A stretch of DNA of 64,000 bases from Bondarzewia mesenterica (lineage: Eukaryota; Basidiomycota; Agaricomycetes; Russulales; Bondarzewiaceae), in the NCBI GenBank assembly GCA_004802705.1, contig SGPL01000023.1, forward strand, positions 1-64,000. Reading direction: 5' to 3'. Shown here piece by piece: positions 20,997-33,450 of this stretch (positions are counted from its first letter, which is position 1; each line of letters starts with the position of its first letter). Made by a program: the position numbers and the translations under genes. The notes below the pieces were generated by a model that did no database searches, was not told the DNA's origin, and was given only the letters and a program-made list of their open reading frames with translations.

Positions 20997-23418
20997 TTTC
21001 AGATATATGTTCTCTCTCGATTTCAAATCCTGCATCTCATAAGCTACGCAGCTCGTTGCAATAACTTGTACTGTGCACACTCCCGTTCCTCAAAAGGCTG
21101 ACTACGACTCGCTCTATGCTGACAGACATATCGCATCCTCTGGATCCTGTATTGGAGACTGGAGGATGGACAGCAGGGCGTAATCACCTTCTTCCATTCT
21201 CTCATCTCTCCATCTTGTCTTGCCTTCCCCTATCCTCCGAGAATTTTGACCGCTTGACTCGCGGCAGGGTACTACGCAGCTGGGCTGTGCATACGTAGTC
21301 CTCAAATACAACCCCCTTCTCACTCTCCGGAAGGAGACTTGCCGCATGCCTGTATCGGACCTTTGTACCTCTCAAGGTCATCGTTATTGTTGACCTGGTA
21401 CGTTTGTTTATTTAGCTACCAAAACATTGGATCTCACACTGGAAGCGAGCTATGACTTTGAATGCACTGAGAATCAATTAATCACCTGTAGCGCCCGTTG
21501 ACATGGACCTGTGGTTCATGGAGTGCAAACATAGGAAATTTGATCTCGGATACAGGCCGGGAAGAGAAGAGAAAAGTCGAGAGAACGTGGAATCCAGAAG
21601 AAACAGTTGCGGATACCTGTCATCTGACCTGCATCGTTCTTCAAGGCCTCAAGGCCTCGTTTCTGGCTGCCGGAAAGATTAAGAGGCATGTGCATGAACC
21701 ACGCCCCCAGTTTTCCTGGAAGCTTAAGCTAATAAGCTCTAATAAGCCTCTCCCAGTAAGTAGCCGATTTGACTTTCCGCGCGTGCTAAAACATATTTGG
21801 GATTGCTTGCTTCAAAGCTAGGTTGTACACAGATAGCCTTTTGTGCAGAACAATTATCTCCCGTACGATGAGTCTATCAAAGAGACCAAATCCCTCATCT
21901 CGCCGCCGTTTTCATTTCCGAGTTCAATAGCCTGCTTTCCTTTCTTTCACACCGGAAGGGATTCACTGGCTCGCAAATCTGGCACCACTGACTCATCGTG
22001 ATACCCTGCTTAGGAAATTGCGACTCGGACCCGGCTGGGACTGCTCTGGACTGGTCCCCTCTGTCCGCCAACGCGTGACAATTTAGGATGAGAACCTTGC
22101 AACCTGCAATAAATGCGAATGAGGGGTGACAAGGACTGGCGGCGCATCTGACGTCCCCTCGCTTTCGTAGGTAAATCGACCTCTCATGACGCTCTTAATA
22201 CAGGGCCCTTCGACTAATATTAATTTGGTTATACTAGGTGAGGACTGACGTCTGCGGAAGTCCTGATAGGTCCCATATATGTTTCAGCTCTCTGGCATCG
22301 CGAACTGTCAGAAGGACACGCCGTATTCAAATGCACTGGCACTGTGAGTCAATAGTGCATCAGATCTGCCCCCATCGTCTCAGAGTATGTAAGACGCGAC
22401 TATTAATTCGATTAATTACGCTCTTCCACCGCCGACACCTGTTTCCCCTATCACAGACTTGGGGGGATTCCTTCCAAAAAAACCTATCTCAGGTGGAACA
22501 GGTCCTTACCCCGACACGTTCACAACCAAAACCTTGTTACCTGAATCATCGCTGAGACCGCTGAGCGCCGATCGCGTTTCTGTACCGTCTAGGGTCTTTT
22601 CGCTTGATTTGAAGCATACAGTAAACGGATGCCTTGTTCGCGCTTGACTTCGACATTTTGACTCTTCTCTGCCAATGACGCAGCTTGCCGCTCCTGAGGT
22701 GAGTGCAATTTCCTCGTTGGTATAATATGTGCACTTTATAAAGGGGGCCCTTCGTTTGACGTCACGCATCTGGTCGTCAATCTTCCACAATTTTTGACTC
22801 GGGGCGAGACAGATTCCTCGGTATATCTAACTTGCGCATGGCGAGACATCTTCCCTGTTCTCACTGCCCTCTGAGGTAATATTTCCCGTTCACTAACATA
22901 TGAGACCCTCGAAATTCACATGGGGCGGTGACAAACGGAGAAATCGTCTGCAATAGACCTCGCGAAGCAGTCAGAATCTGGACATGGCGTGGAGATAGAA
23001 TCCAGCTCTCTTGATCGACGAATCAGTATGGCCCATTGTTGTCATTTTAAATAGATGCTGTCGTTGTCGAGTAGCTTGCCAAATACGAATTCATTCAACC
23101 CATCGAAATCAATCAGAACATTCGACGATACCAATCTCACTCGACTCATTGGTGGTGGAATGCTTGTTCATTGGTTTGCCATCCGAGTTTCCACGAACCA
23201 GCGCACAGAAATGGGGTAGAGATGAGCGTCTGAAATCGTCAGACTCCCTTCTACGTACGTTGATCAGTCACACTTCGAAGGGGGTGCACTTGTATCTGCT
23301 TCTAAATAGTGTAAGACGCAGGTTGACTCCCTTCAAAGTATAATAATAAAAATGACAAAAACTGTGGAGGCTCCGCATACAACAGGTGAAGAAGGCGATT
23401 CCCAGACCAAAGCTTGCT
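20997..23418. other. Long intergenic stretch (2.4 kb)
   Basis: Only short open frames in both strands, none with a domain, plausible splice chain or codon bias like the neighbours. It contains the 3' ends of two convergent genes (ECO1 and LST8). No tandem repeats, terminal repeats or transposase-like frames recognised. Confidence 0.4.
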
Positions 23419-24989
23419 TCAGCCAGCGCCATCATGCAAAGCGCAGCAAACCGCCGCTGGTTGCGAAAATCAGAACGAAACTTCCTATCGATCGAGACAG
23501 GAAGCGAACCTTTATGATGCCCGTTATACTGTCTGACGGTTTCACCAGATGCCATCTCCCATAAACGGGCAGTATGATCGGAAGAAGCTCATTCGAACGA
23601 GTCTCAGTGTCTAGATCCTTCGACGTTAAGGAAAAATCTCACCAGTTACTAGATATGCCGAGTCAGCGCTGAAAGCGCAGTCCCACACCCAGCGTTGGTG
23701 ACCTTGAAGAACTTTCTCTAGCTTGAATTCGTAATTGGGGGAGATCGACCAGATCTTGACTGTAGTATCGGCAGAACATGTTGCAAGAGACCTGCGTGGC
23801 ATGAGAAAAATTGATTTGTATGACGTATGACGCTAACCCGCCTTACTTGATATCAGGGCTGAGCAAACATCGTGTCAGGTATTTCGTGTGGGCTTGGAAC
23901 TTTGTCACCGCTTGAAAACGGGGGAGCTGGGAGCTCTCCTCGTTAATTTTCCAGACATAGCACTTTCCCTTATTGAGGGTGAGTTCTTATGCTCCCTCCC
24001 AAGAACAGACATAGATATAATACCTTGTTGTTGCCTGCCACCAAGCATGAACCATCCGAGGCGAGGGTTACGGATCGTATGGGCACGTCTCCAGCAGGAG
24101 TCTCAGTCATGAAAAAAAATGTCAGGAAGCGAATCTGAAAAATGGAGAAGTGTTCTCATTACAAGCTCATGAGTGCAAATGTTGTCAGACAAATCCCATT
24201 GCTTTATCCTGCCCGCCTGGTCGCAAGAAATCAACTCGCCCTGGTTAGGATGAACACAGACGTCGTTCACTGAAGGAAAGCGATTCGCGTGAAAAAGGCA
24301 TTGAATCTGGGACGTCAGCGACTTACCAGGTGCTTCGTTGTTGTAATTTCGATGAAGGTGGGTGCTCCTGAATAATGCAAGTTGCAACATTAAGCTGCGA
24401 CGTGAGAGGGCGCTAATTCTGTAGACGAACCGTAAATCCCATATTTTTATCGTACCATCCTCGCTTCCCGTTACGAGCCACTTCCCATGACTGTGAAAAG
24501 ACACCGACGTGACATTCATGGTATGCCCTTCAAAAGTTATAGCCTATACGTGAAATCAGACATGAGAACGCAGGTAAAGCGCGCTACATCGTATTGACCG
24601 GTGTCGATGAAGAGCTTGCGATCTCATAAACGTTGATTTTTTTATGAATTGCAGCAGCCAACAAACGCTTGCTGCGAGCGGTCACATTAGTCGGCAGGAA
24701 CAAAGGGAACCAAGTCCCGCGTGTACAACTTACTCCGGTGAGATGGCAAGTCGATTAACTTGCTGTGTAAATTTCGTAATGGAAGAAGTGCGTGAGCACA
24801 GGATTGATGTGGATATGGGAAACTGAGCCTCACACCTATTTCGCCGGAACGAGCGATAGTTCGTGAGCAGATGCCGCTCCAAGCTTCCCAAAACCGAATT
24901 TCATGGTCGTATGAACCAGTAACGAGGATGACAGACATGTCATGGCGGGCTGGAGCAGCCTTTGAAGCAGTGGAGTTCTGCGAAGGCAT
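23419..24989 (-). CDS. LST8: TOR complex subunit LST8, WD40 propeller
   Basis: Start 24989 ([10 protein letters not shown]), stop 23421-23419, about ten exons. Seven WD repeats are readable in order: [126 protein letters not shown] with [20 protein letters not shown]. This is close to Lst8/GbetaL along its whole length, including the end [13 protein letters not shown]. Lst8 binds the TOR kinase domain in TORC1 and TORC2 and stabilises it. Compared with the family the N-terminus has an 18-residue extension before the usual MSVILVT start; the second Met may be used instead. Confidence 0.93.
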
Positions 24990-27372
24990 GCTGAACCGAG
25001 TCTTATAGAGTCTGTGGGAGAGTAAGTTACAACTGGCAAATGGTGGCGTCAAGAACACGTGCATCATCGACTCGATCGTCGTGATGATTTGAGACTCCGC
25101 AAGGGTTTGGACAGGATGGACGCCTCAAGCAGCTTGCCAGGCTCAATACAGGCTCACAACTTCAAGATCATAGATCTCTTTACCTGTAAGATCTCTCTGC
25201 TTCTATATCACGATCACAGCCAATCCCATTTTTGTGCAGAACATCCTCCTGTGTCGGACTCGGGCAATGCCTCGTCCCCTCGGGCTCCAAACTTCACTGC
25301 AGCCGCCTCCACGCTTTTTCACGGCATCCTATATCAGTGTCCCTCTTTCCCTCCTCGCTTTCGATCATTCAATACTCCTGTGTAGCATGTCCGCGTCCTT
25401 GGAAAAAATGCGCGACGACGCGCCCTCGCGTACAGTTTACGTGTAGATTCTCCTCGTGCCTGCTTCTCTGCCCGAAGTTCGACACCGGCATCTTGTCCCT
25501 GCGTTCCGCAATTTTCATTTGGCTCTTCATCGTGCACTTTCGGATAATACCTTTGCTTGGTTTCCCAATGGTTGCTTCGATGGTCTCGACTCTCTAAGAA
25601 CGGGGCCGATGCTTCACCCTTCATTCACAGCATAGAGAGCATCGTCCATGGTCATCAATCTTCTCACTCATTAGTAACCTTCATTTCATCTTTTCTTTCT
25701 CTCGTAAGTGATCTCTGATCCTAATAGAATGACATGAAAAGTCTCTACTCTTCCAATACAGATCAAGGCAGGTCTCTGTTTTGAGGGCTTCCATCATCTG
25801 CCGAATAGCTGCGTCTCGATGTCCACTCTTGTGTCGCCTTGTAAGTGTGGCATCGAATTGATCGTGTACTCAACAGCAGCGTTCTCTTTGCGATATAAAG
25901 ACGTGGGTGAGGGCGAATCCTCTTAAACGGGCCCCAGTTCATTGACTGTGAAACAACTTTCCTTCATCCTGCTATTTTGGCTATGAATATTGCTGTGAGC
26001 ATCCCATTGTTCAGATTCGGGATCTATGTCTCTGACACCCACCTCGTAGAATGGATCGCGAGTTTGGTTTTGGAACACTCACGGCAGCGTGCAGAACGCC
26101 ACCGTGAGGAGTGTCAGCGTTCAAGCCGATGTGTGTCAGCCCTTTGAAACGCCTGCTTCAGTATGTTAACAGCCGTTCTGTCGTATGGTAGGGTACTCGT
26201 ATCGCTGTCGTTCAAGTCGATGGTACCAACAGCACAGTCACTCTGCCGTATGTATCCGAATCTCCGATCGAAGGTTGCCACATGGCTGAAATTATTGACT
26301 CGCGACAGAGTTGATTCGCTCAACCTCATCCAATGAGCAATCTCGGAACGAACACCGTTGCCTGTATCACTCGAAGTCTCGAATTGTAGCCCTGGACATC
26401 TGGATCGTTGTATTTGATAATCCGTGTATTACCTCGCTTTGATGTAGCAATTGGTTCACATCCTCCAAAAATCCTCTGTACGCGTTCCGGGAATACACCC
26501 GAGACATGACCACATCGACTCGCAAATCAAATGACGTCAAAAAACTTCTCGCAGAATTTCAGGTTTACGGTTACGCCGTTATGCATCGGTTGACATCAAC
26601 ACGTGGACGACGATCTTCCTTCTGTACAGAAGACTAGTAGAAGACCCCACGTCTTACCACGCAGTGGAGGTCTCAGCGGAGGCTAAGTGTACGGTTCACA
26701 TCTGTGTAAGCATATGGATCTGTACGCCAGGAACATGTTCGCCGATATAGACTCTTGGCATGAGTGTACCGGCTATATAAACTCAAACAGACCAAAGTCA
26801 AATTTTTCTTGTTCCTACTACAGACTGGCAGCATTTCAGATAGAAAAAAGGAGTAGCACTGGCCTTCTGCATGCCGCTTCAAGGCGGACGTGTACTTGAA
26901 TATGCATATGGGGATGTACTGACCTTATCCCATCCCAGAAGGAATTTATTCATCACTGGGGACGACGGTTGTGGGCCTAAGGAACGTTCAATGATTGTCT
27001 CGAAGCTTAACTTGTAAGGCGATAATTCGGACGATATGGATACCATCGAATTCTGTCATGTCACTCATTCTTGCGACGTCGACGTAGTGAGCTAGTAGTA
27101 TACTGAAGCAGTGTGAGCCTGAGGTACATTAGCACTGACTCGCTGCTTGCCATGCAAGTGGAATTTATGATTGCATCTCATCTTATCGACTCTTATCCTT
27201 ATCACTTGTATTCTGTCCTTAGTAAGTAGACTAGTCTAATAGACAGCTGGGTCAGGCCCACCTGAGGCCTACCTCGGACGAGCTTACATCTACCTCGCGT
27301 CGACTACCTACATCCTTTTTATGAACCATCGTCACGACAAGCAGAAGCAACACTCTGATTAGACGAAGCCCT
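24990..27372. other. Long intergenic stretch (2.4 kb)
   Basis: No gene supported. CT-rich plus-strand tracts at 25200-25700 look like promoter/leader sequence but lead into no convincing coding exon. Candidate donor/acceptor signals occur (for example GTAAGTGATC at about 25704), so a noncoding or poorly conserved transcript is possible. Confidence 0.35.
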
Positions 27373-28972
27373 ATGCTCAATGACGACTCGCTGATGGCCA
27401 GCAGTCGTCCAAAGAATCAAGTGCATGTTTCCGGCGAGTTGAAATCGAATCGCCTTCCATCCGTTCTATCCATTGTTATCTGTCTCATAGTAACTGTGCT
27501 ATCCTTGACACTTGACTGTATAAATACCGTTCTATCAATTTCTGAGTCACTCGCCTCGATTATCTTCGAGACTTGCAGCGAGATCTGTGGCATCCATCCG
27601 TGTGGGACGTACAAGGCAGAGAACAGTGCAATTCTGATTCTTGGAGCCCAGGAAGGTGAGTGGCGTTAGCTAGTCTAAGCCGGCCAAGCAACTTCTACCA
27701 AAAACTAGGTCTGGGCAGGAGTGCCGCCCTGAAGTTCTCAGAACTGGGCTATACTGTATTCGCACTGTGTCCCAATCGCTATCATGAACAGCCTCCCGAG
27801 GTATCTGGCGTGCCCTTGCGCAAAACTTCTGATCCATTTGCAGTGAGAATCTGAGACTATGTCTCGTGCCGTGAGTTAACTGATGGACACTTCTCGTACA
27901 GTTGCTGTATATATGGCATAATCGGAAGGAGAGGTCGCAGTCATTGCCCTGGGGGCTCGTTGCACCAATCTCGCTCGACATGTGGTCAAGCTCTCAGCGC
28001 AAGCGAGCCCATGAGACGATCAAGGCGTACTGTCACCACCACTCCCTTCATCTAGTGGCATTGGTCGTGTCCTCTATAACGGAAAATCCATCCTTTTCTT
28101 CGTTCTCAGTTTCGACTCTTTCGATGCCGGACAAACACGCCCACGGTGGTTCTTCCGATAGATTTTCTCATGAAGATGTTTGGAGAGAGAGGATTGTTTC
28201 TGAACTCACAGAGCCGATACTGATGGCGAACGATTATGCTTGGATGCTCAAAGAGGCTTCTGGACGAGTGCTCATTATTTCTACGTACTCTCAAGGTTGG
28301 CTCATTCGCTCAATCCCTCTGTCGCTTATTCGAAAAATTCTCAACTTTCTCTCCTATGTAGCCGCGCTGAGCTCAACTTTCCCAATGGAGGAGGCTCGTC
28401 GTATTGTCGCCGAAGATCTCAGCGGCTCTATGAATCCGCTGGGCGTCCGGGTATCATCGATAGTCACAGGACCCGTGGCAACAATCTCACGCGAATGCAT
28501 CTCAGGTGCACCGGTAACAGATCGGAGGTAAAACCGTTCGTTTGGCCTCGACCTTGGTTTGTGATATAAGTGTTCTTATCTTAGGGATGCGAGTGACGTG
28601 GATGCGGGTAGCAATATGACTTCCTGCAGGCGCACCCTGTATGAAACCGGTGAGTATCATCCTGTATTCATCTCTTCTTTCTCCCTCAATTTATGCATCA
28701 ATTCAGTGGATAAGGCCAAATTGCGAGACTGCATGTTTCAGATTGCACAACGGTTCACCGTGCACGATGATGTCATTTTGTCGGTTTTGCAAGGTATCAT
28801 CGCCTCACGGTCAGTGTCTGACGTTCATGCACCGATCTACACTCAAATTGAGATCAGGCACCCGAGATTTGTGTACTTGGTCGGGCTTTATCCTTTTGTA
28901 CGAATTTTTGTCAAGATGGTGCCGTTGACTCTTCAAGTGGGAATTCGATGGCTTATTTCCGAGTGCTCTTAA
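27373..28972 (+). CDS. Membrane-anchored SDR-fold protein without the catalytic Tyr-Lys pair
   Basis: Exons 27373-27655, 27709-27842, 27902-about 28510, then at least two short 3' exons, with stop 28970-28972. A single membrane segment lies at about 30-50 (VLSIVICLIVTVLSLTLDCI). The Rossmann loop is LILGAQEGLGRSAALKFSELG (Gly91, Gly95, Gly97). Later SDR strands are readable: LHLVALVVSSI, GRVLIISTYSQG and GVRVSSIVTGPVAT. Between the last two, where classical SDRs carry YxxxK, there is only SYVAALSSTFPMEEARR, so the active-site pair is absent. It may be a non-catalytic or fungal-specific SDR, perhaps near the DUF1776 group. The 3' splice sites between 28510 and 28750 are uncertain. Confidence 0.65.
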
Positions 28973-29526
28973 TCGAGGTGACGATATGTATTATATTTGT
29001 AACAACAGTCTCACAGCCCCATAGCTATGACTTCAAGTGCCGAAAAATTCCTATGCACTCGAATAGATTCTTTGCAAGAACGATGAGACGGAAAGCAAGT
29101 CGCTTTATCTACTACTTTGTCTATGTATTCTTGATGAATTCAATTCGGTCTCGAGAACGGCTTCTGCATAGCCGAAACTTAGCCGAAACTTGGCCGAAAC
29201 CAAAGAGTGGGTTGTTCTGCATAGTTCAAGAAATACGAAGAAGACAGCAGAATAGTCTCTTCGGACGGATTGACTCTGATAATGCGTTGACGATTGATGA
29301 AGATACTGTACATACTATGTATTTGATCGAATTCTGACCTGTTCAAAAGTTGGGAAAGACCTTTGAACTTGGAACCCTTCGGCCCTGTAGCCTGCCGGCG
29401 GCCCGGCTAAGGCTCGATGGCTTGCAAGTTGCGGCGCATTTGTCGCGGCCGTTAGTCCCTTTGACTTCATCCCCTTCAAAACACACACAACGACTGCATC
29501 TGCCTCCCCATTTCTTTGATGTGTGA
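28973..29526. other. Intergenic region with a short direct repeat
   Basis: Contains the repeat at 29171-29201 and otherwise no supported gene. The right end is the promoter of the carrier-like gene. Confidence 0.4.
29171..29201. repeat. Three tandem GCCGAAAC units
   Basis: GCCGAAACTTA, GCCGAAACTTG and GCCGAAACC follow each other with a spacing of about 11 bases. Confidence 0.8.
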
Positions 29527-30829
29527 ATGTCTGACATATCGGAGGATGCATCCAGAGAGCAGCAGTCAAATTCTCTATACGCGGCTTTGGCCCGTACAAT
29601 GACACGAAGTGCCGCCCTGTATTTCTCTCGTCCGGTACGATTGTTCAGACCGACCAAAAGTGCGTCTAACAATGTTGAACAGGAGTGTTGCAAGCTCACC
29701 TTACTGATTCATAGTGAGTGGCTGGCGCTCTCTTCGGGGCTTGGCTGAACAGGAAGGTGCTTCCCTGTCGCCAAGTTTCCTCTCACAACTAGTCAAGACA
29801 CAAGGGGTTCGTCTCCTCCATCTACCCATTTTTTTCTGGACATCGCCATGATCTCACTTATATCGCCTTATCATTTAGTTTATGGTCATACCAAAGCACT
29901 TCTTTCCACCTCTTTTAGTTAACGCGCTTCTTGGCACCGTCTTGTGGACGACCTACACGGAAACCTCGAGCGCTCTTGAACCTTATTTGAGTACTCATCC
30001 TATCTGTCTATCTATGTTGTCTGGGGCTGCCGCTGGAGGCATGCAAGCAATCGTAGCTGCTCCAGCTGAGAATGTACGCCTGGCCATTGAAGGCGGGTCC
30101 ATAAGAGGTGGTGGTTGGTCTCATGCGTGGAAGGAAGTCTTCCGCGGAACAACATCTCCCAATCTTCATACAAGACAAGAAAGCATGGAAGAGATCCGAG
30201 AGGTTCGGAATTGGATGAGAGAAGTGCGCGAATTGGCGGGCCGTGGGTGGGACGGATGGGGCTGGGGTTTGGCAAAGGACGTCTGCGGTGAGGGTGTTTT
30301 CGTATTAATAAATGTCACATTTTTTGGTTCATCATTCGCTGTATCTTCAGGTTTCGCTGTTTTCTTCTCCGTCTTCGAGGTCACCCGTAGAGTTGCTACA
30401 ACTCTTAAAGCAGCGTCGCAGAATGTCGTGCAGTATTATCGGTTCGGAGAGGACAGAGGTCGCTCAGTCCGACGGCACGTCCCTCGGGTGATTAATGGAT
30501 TGACATTGGTTACAGGAGGCGTGCTGGCAGGATTGGCGTATGAGCTCCTCAGCCGGCCGTGGGACGTTGCAAGGAGAACAGTATACCTCGAGAGGGTACA
30601 CTCCTCTGCAACTCATTCCCCTCGACATTCTGCTGTGACTGTGCTGGCACAGAAGGCTCGTGATGATGGTCTCCTATTTTTTTTTCAGAATCCGACACCT
30701 ATACATCACCATCAAATTACCGATGCCGGAAAGAGGAGACTGCATGCTGCTTTACGAACTTTGGCTCGTGTGGGGCCTTGGGGAGTTGGATTTCTGGTAT
30801 GGGAAGCTTTCGGTCCTGGTATTTCCTAG
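29527..30829 (+). CDS. Divergent mitochondrial carrier family protein
   Basis: Start 29527 (MSDISEDASREQ). Exons are about 29527-29660, 29710-29820, then from about 29879 to 30829 with a 63-base in-frame intron at 30288-30350. Segments match carrier repeats loosely: SRPVRLFRPTK in repeat 1; GWRSLRGLAEQEG as the matrix helix; LSGAAAGGMQAIVAAPAENVR as the start of repeat 2, where a carrier PxD/E signature is degraded to PAENVR; and GGVLAGLAYELLSRPWDVARR in repeat 3. Carriers of this kind lie in the mitochondrial inner membrane and exchange metabolites. Degraded signatures, as in Ugo1-like or SLC25A46-like members, leave transport activity doubtful. No targeting peptide is evident. Confidence 0.6.
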
Positions 30830-31945
30830 GCCGGTCGTCCGACGCGACCAATTGAACATTGGATGGCTGTGACCACATAGAGATTGCTTCAGTGCAAATC
30901 TATATCTGTTCATCATTTTTTTTTTCGTCCGAGTCGTCCAACATTGGCCATCCCATCCGGCGGTTTCCTGACATCAAGATCTCAACAAGGGCCATGGATG
31001 GACAGACCTTTGCTCTCGAAAGGGGGGCCTCAAGAACTCCTCAATGTGTGATCGAGGTAAGTCTAGGGGTGATGCGACGACGTACTCCAAGGTAGTGCAG
31101 GTGGTGTTGGCATCGCCCTATCCTTCCATCTGGTAGAGACTGTTCACACAGCCGATTGAGCAGTTCTATGTTGCAAGTAACCTGATTCTGATTCCAGTTC
31201 CCGTTCTCGCGTCTCCGAATAAAGTAAGTAGATCCAATACTATTGATACGACTTTCAGCGCGCGGCGTGCTAAAGTCATAGTTATTCCTTGTCACAAGTT
31301 CGGGGCTTGATCCAGTTATTTCCTTCTTTTTGAATGCCACGCATGGAGCTTGAAGCTTGCAGGGCTAGCCCTGATAAATCTGCCCCAAGGTATGCAAAGT
31401 TGACAGTCATACTTCTTCACCGTAAGGCAGGGTACCTCATCCGCCAGGAAGCATATCGGAGCTGGAATGATACTTGACTCAAGGCGTCAAGAACAATATC
31501 AATGATCTTACCGATCCTTCAACGTGCCGGGCACGTTTGCTTGTCTCGTCTTAGCATTGTTGCAACTCGACACTCTTATTCAACTTGAAGTGCTCGCCGG
31601 TCAACCCATGCACACAATGGCAAGATGGAATGTTGGATGGCAAAGAAGTGTTGAAGAAAAATGTCCATAGTATAGCAGGGATCTGGACCAGATTCCTGCA
31701 AGTATGCACATTTCAAAGCTCTCGAACTTTCTCAAGCCTGCCAGTGTGACGCGTTACGGCATTAGCCGGTAATCGCTACTGTACTTAGACTCATGATAAT
31801 ATGCCGATTGAGAGAGACAGCACATATTTTGTTCCTTCAAGAATTCATCGACACCTCGTTTCCTCTCGTTGGCATACCGATCGCATTTTCTTACATCGTA
31901 TCAACGGCGTCAAATCTACTCAGAAGCCCTCTAATCTCGGAAAAC
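30830..31945. other. Intergenic region (1.1 kb)
   Basis: No gene supported on either strand. It separates two plus-strand genes, and so should hold a terminator and the promoter of the CHORD gene. No repeats seen. Confidence 0.4.
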
Positions 31946-33386
31946 ATGGGACGTTGCTCGCATAAAGGATGTGGAAAGGAATTCGATACCTCAACCGCGG
32001 ATTCGGATAACATCTGCATCTATCATCCTGGAACGCCGGTACGTCGTGTTAGCCTGAGCCTGACAATACTAGCGTACTGAGTTGAACACATATTCTGTGT
32101 TCCGACAGGTCTTTCATGAAGGTTTGAAGTCCTGGTCATGCTGCAACACCGTGAACAAGCCTGTCCTGGACTTCGACGAATTCATGAAAATCGCTGTGAG
32201 TCGGTTGCATGTCTGCTTCGGTCATCTGTGCTTAGATGCATTCAAAAGGGATGCACTCGTGGCACCCATTCCGCAGAATCTCCCAAGCAGGACCTGCCTA
32301 AACCAACAGCAAGTACGAACGAAAATGTCAAGGTGACGGAGACTGGAGACGGGAAGGAACTGTACACAACGTCATCTACCCGGACGAACTTCACTTCGAA
32401 AGATGGCCTTTTGGCTACCCCTGCCGTCGCGTCTCTCGCACCAACACCCGTGACTGTGCAAGAAGAGGAAGAGGACTTAGACGCTACTGTAGCACCCGGT
32501 ACCATATGCCGCCACAATGGTTGCAATGTTGTGTTCGAAAGTGATGAAGAAAACCGGACGGGAGATGGACCTGGGACATCTTGCAAGTATCATCCAGCGA
32601 AGGTGATTTCCTCTGATAAATCCCCGGGATGCAGCAATCTGATTGTCTTCCGTCAAGCCAATATTTCATGAAGGCAGCAAGGTGCGCTAGTTTCCAAGGT
32701 TCATATGCGCGCTGTATCCAATTTATCTAATTCAGGGATATCACTGCTGCAAACGGAGAGTTCTGGAATTCGATGAGTTCCTAAAAATCGAGGGCTGCAA
32801 ACAAGGCAAGCACGTATTTGTTCCGAAGTCCCGGCAGGATAATGTAAGTATGATTGCATCCACGCCAACGCTCAAAAGTCAGCGGGTGACACGGACCTCA
32901 CTACAGGCTGAGGAGCTTGTAGATTGTCGGGTGGACCATTATCAAACTCCAACCACCGTTCACGTATCTGTCTTTGCCAAGCAAGCCGACTCCACACGCA
33001 GCACCGTGAAGTTCGAAGAAGAACGAGTAAGCCTTCGATATTTTCAAACAACTACGACGAAATTAAATGGTCCTACATGGGAGATTCACATTGATTTCTA
33101 TTTACCTGGCTCGAAACGATTCAAGCGATCTCTCAATCTTTTCGGTCCAATTAACGCCTCAGGATCGTCATTCAAATTTTACGGAACGAAGGTCAGTATT
33201 ATTCAATCTCCAACTCTATTTCGAATTTGATACACTTTTTTGCAGGTTGAACTGACTCTGAAGAAATCGGACGGAAAAAGCTGGACACTGCTTGAAAAAA
33301 CTGACCGAGATCTTGGTAATATCGCCCTCACCTTTGGCGTTGGCGGTCGAACAGGAACAATTGGCGCGAAGGAGCTAGCTATGTGA
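31946..33386 (+). CDS. CHORD and CS domain protein (CHORDC1/Rar1/CHP-1 type)
   Basis: Start 31946 (MGRCSHKGCGKEF), stop 33384-33386, with seven or so exons. CHORD1 (about 4-65) has its zinc ligands in CSHKGCGKEF, ICIYHPGTP, FHEGLKSWSCC and GCTRGTH. A Thr/Ser/Pro-rich linker follows. CHORD2 has CRHNGCNVVF, TSCKYHPAK, the FHEGSKGYHCC block split by introns, and GCKQGKHVF. The C-terminal CS domain starts at CRVDHYQTPTTVHVSVFAK and ends near GNIALTFGVGGR. CHORD-CS proteins are HSP90 co-chaperones that work with SGT1. All ligands of both zinc modules appear intact. The gene is convergent with mitochondrial IF2, with only 64 bases between stop codons. Confidence 0.92.
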
Positions 33387-33450
33387 CCACAAATAGCGAA
33401 AGAGTTCGCATGGATGGCATGTATTAGTGATCAGGAATGTAAAACAACTT

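Noticed and set aside
25230..25600. Several overlapping plus-strand frames in the LST8 upstream gap
   Set aside because: All derive from CT-rich sequence, carry no domain and cannot be spliced to neighbours.
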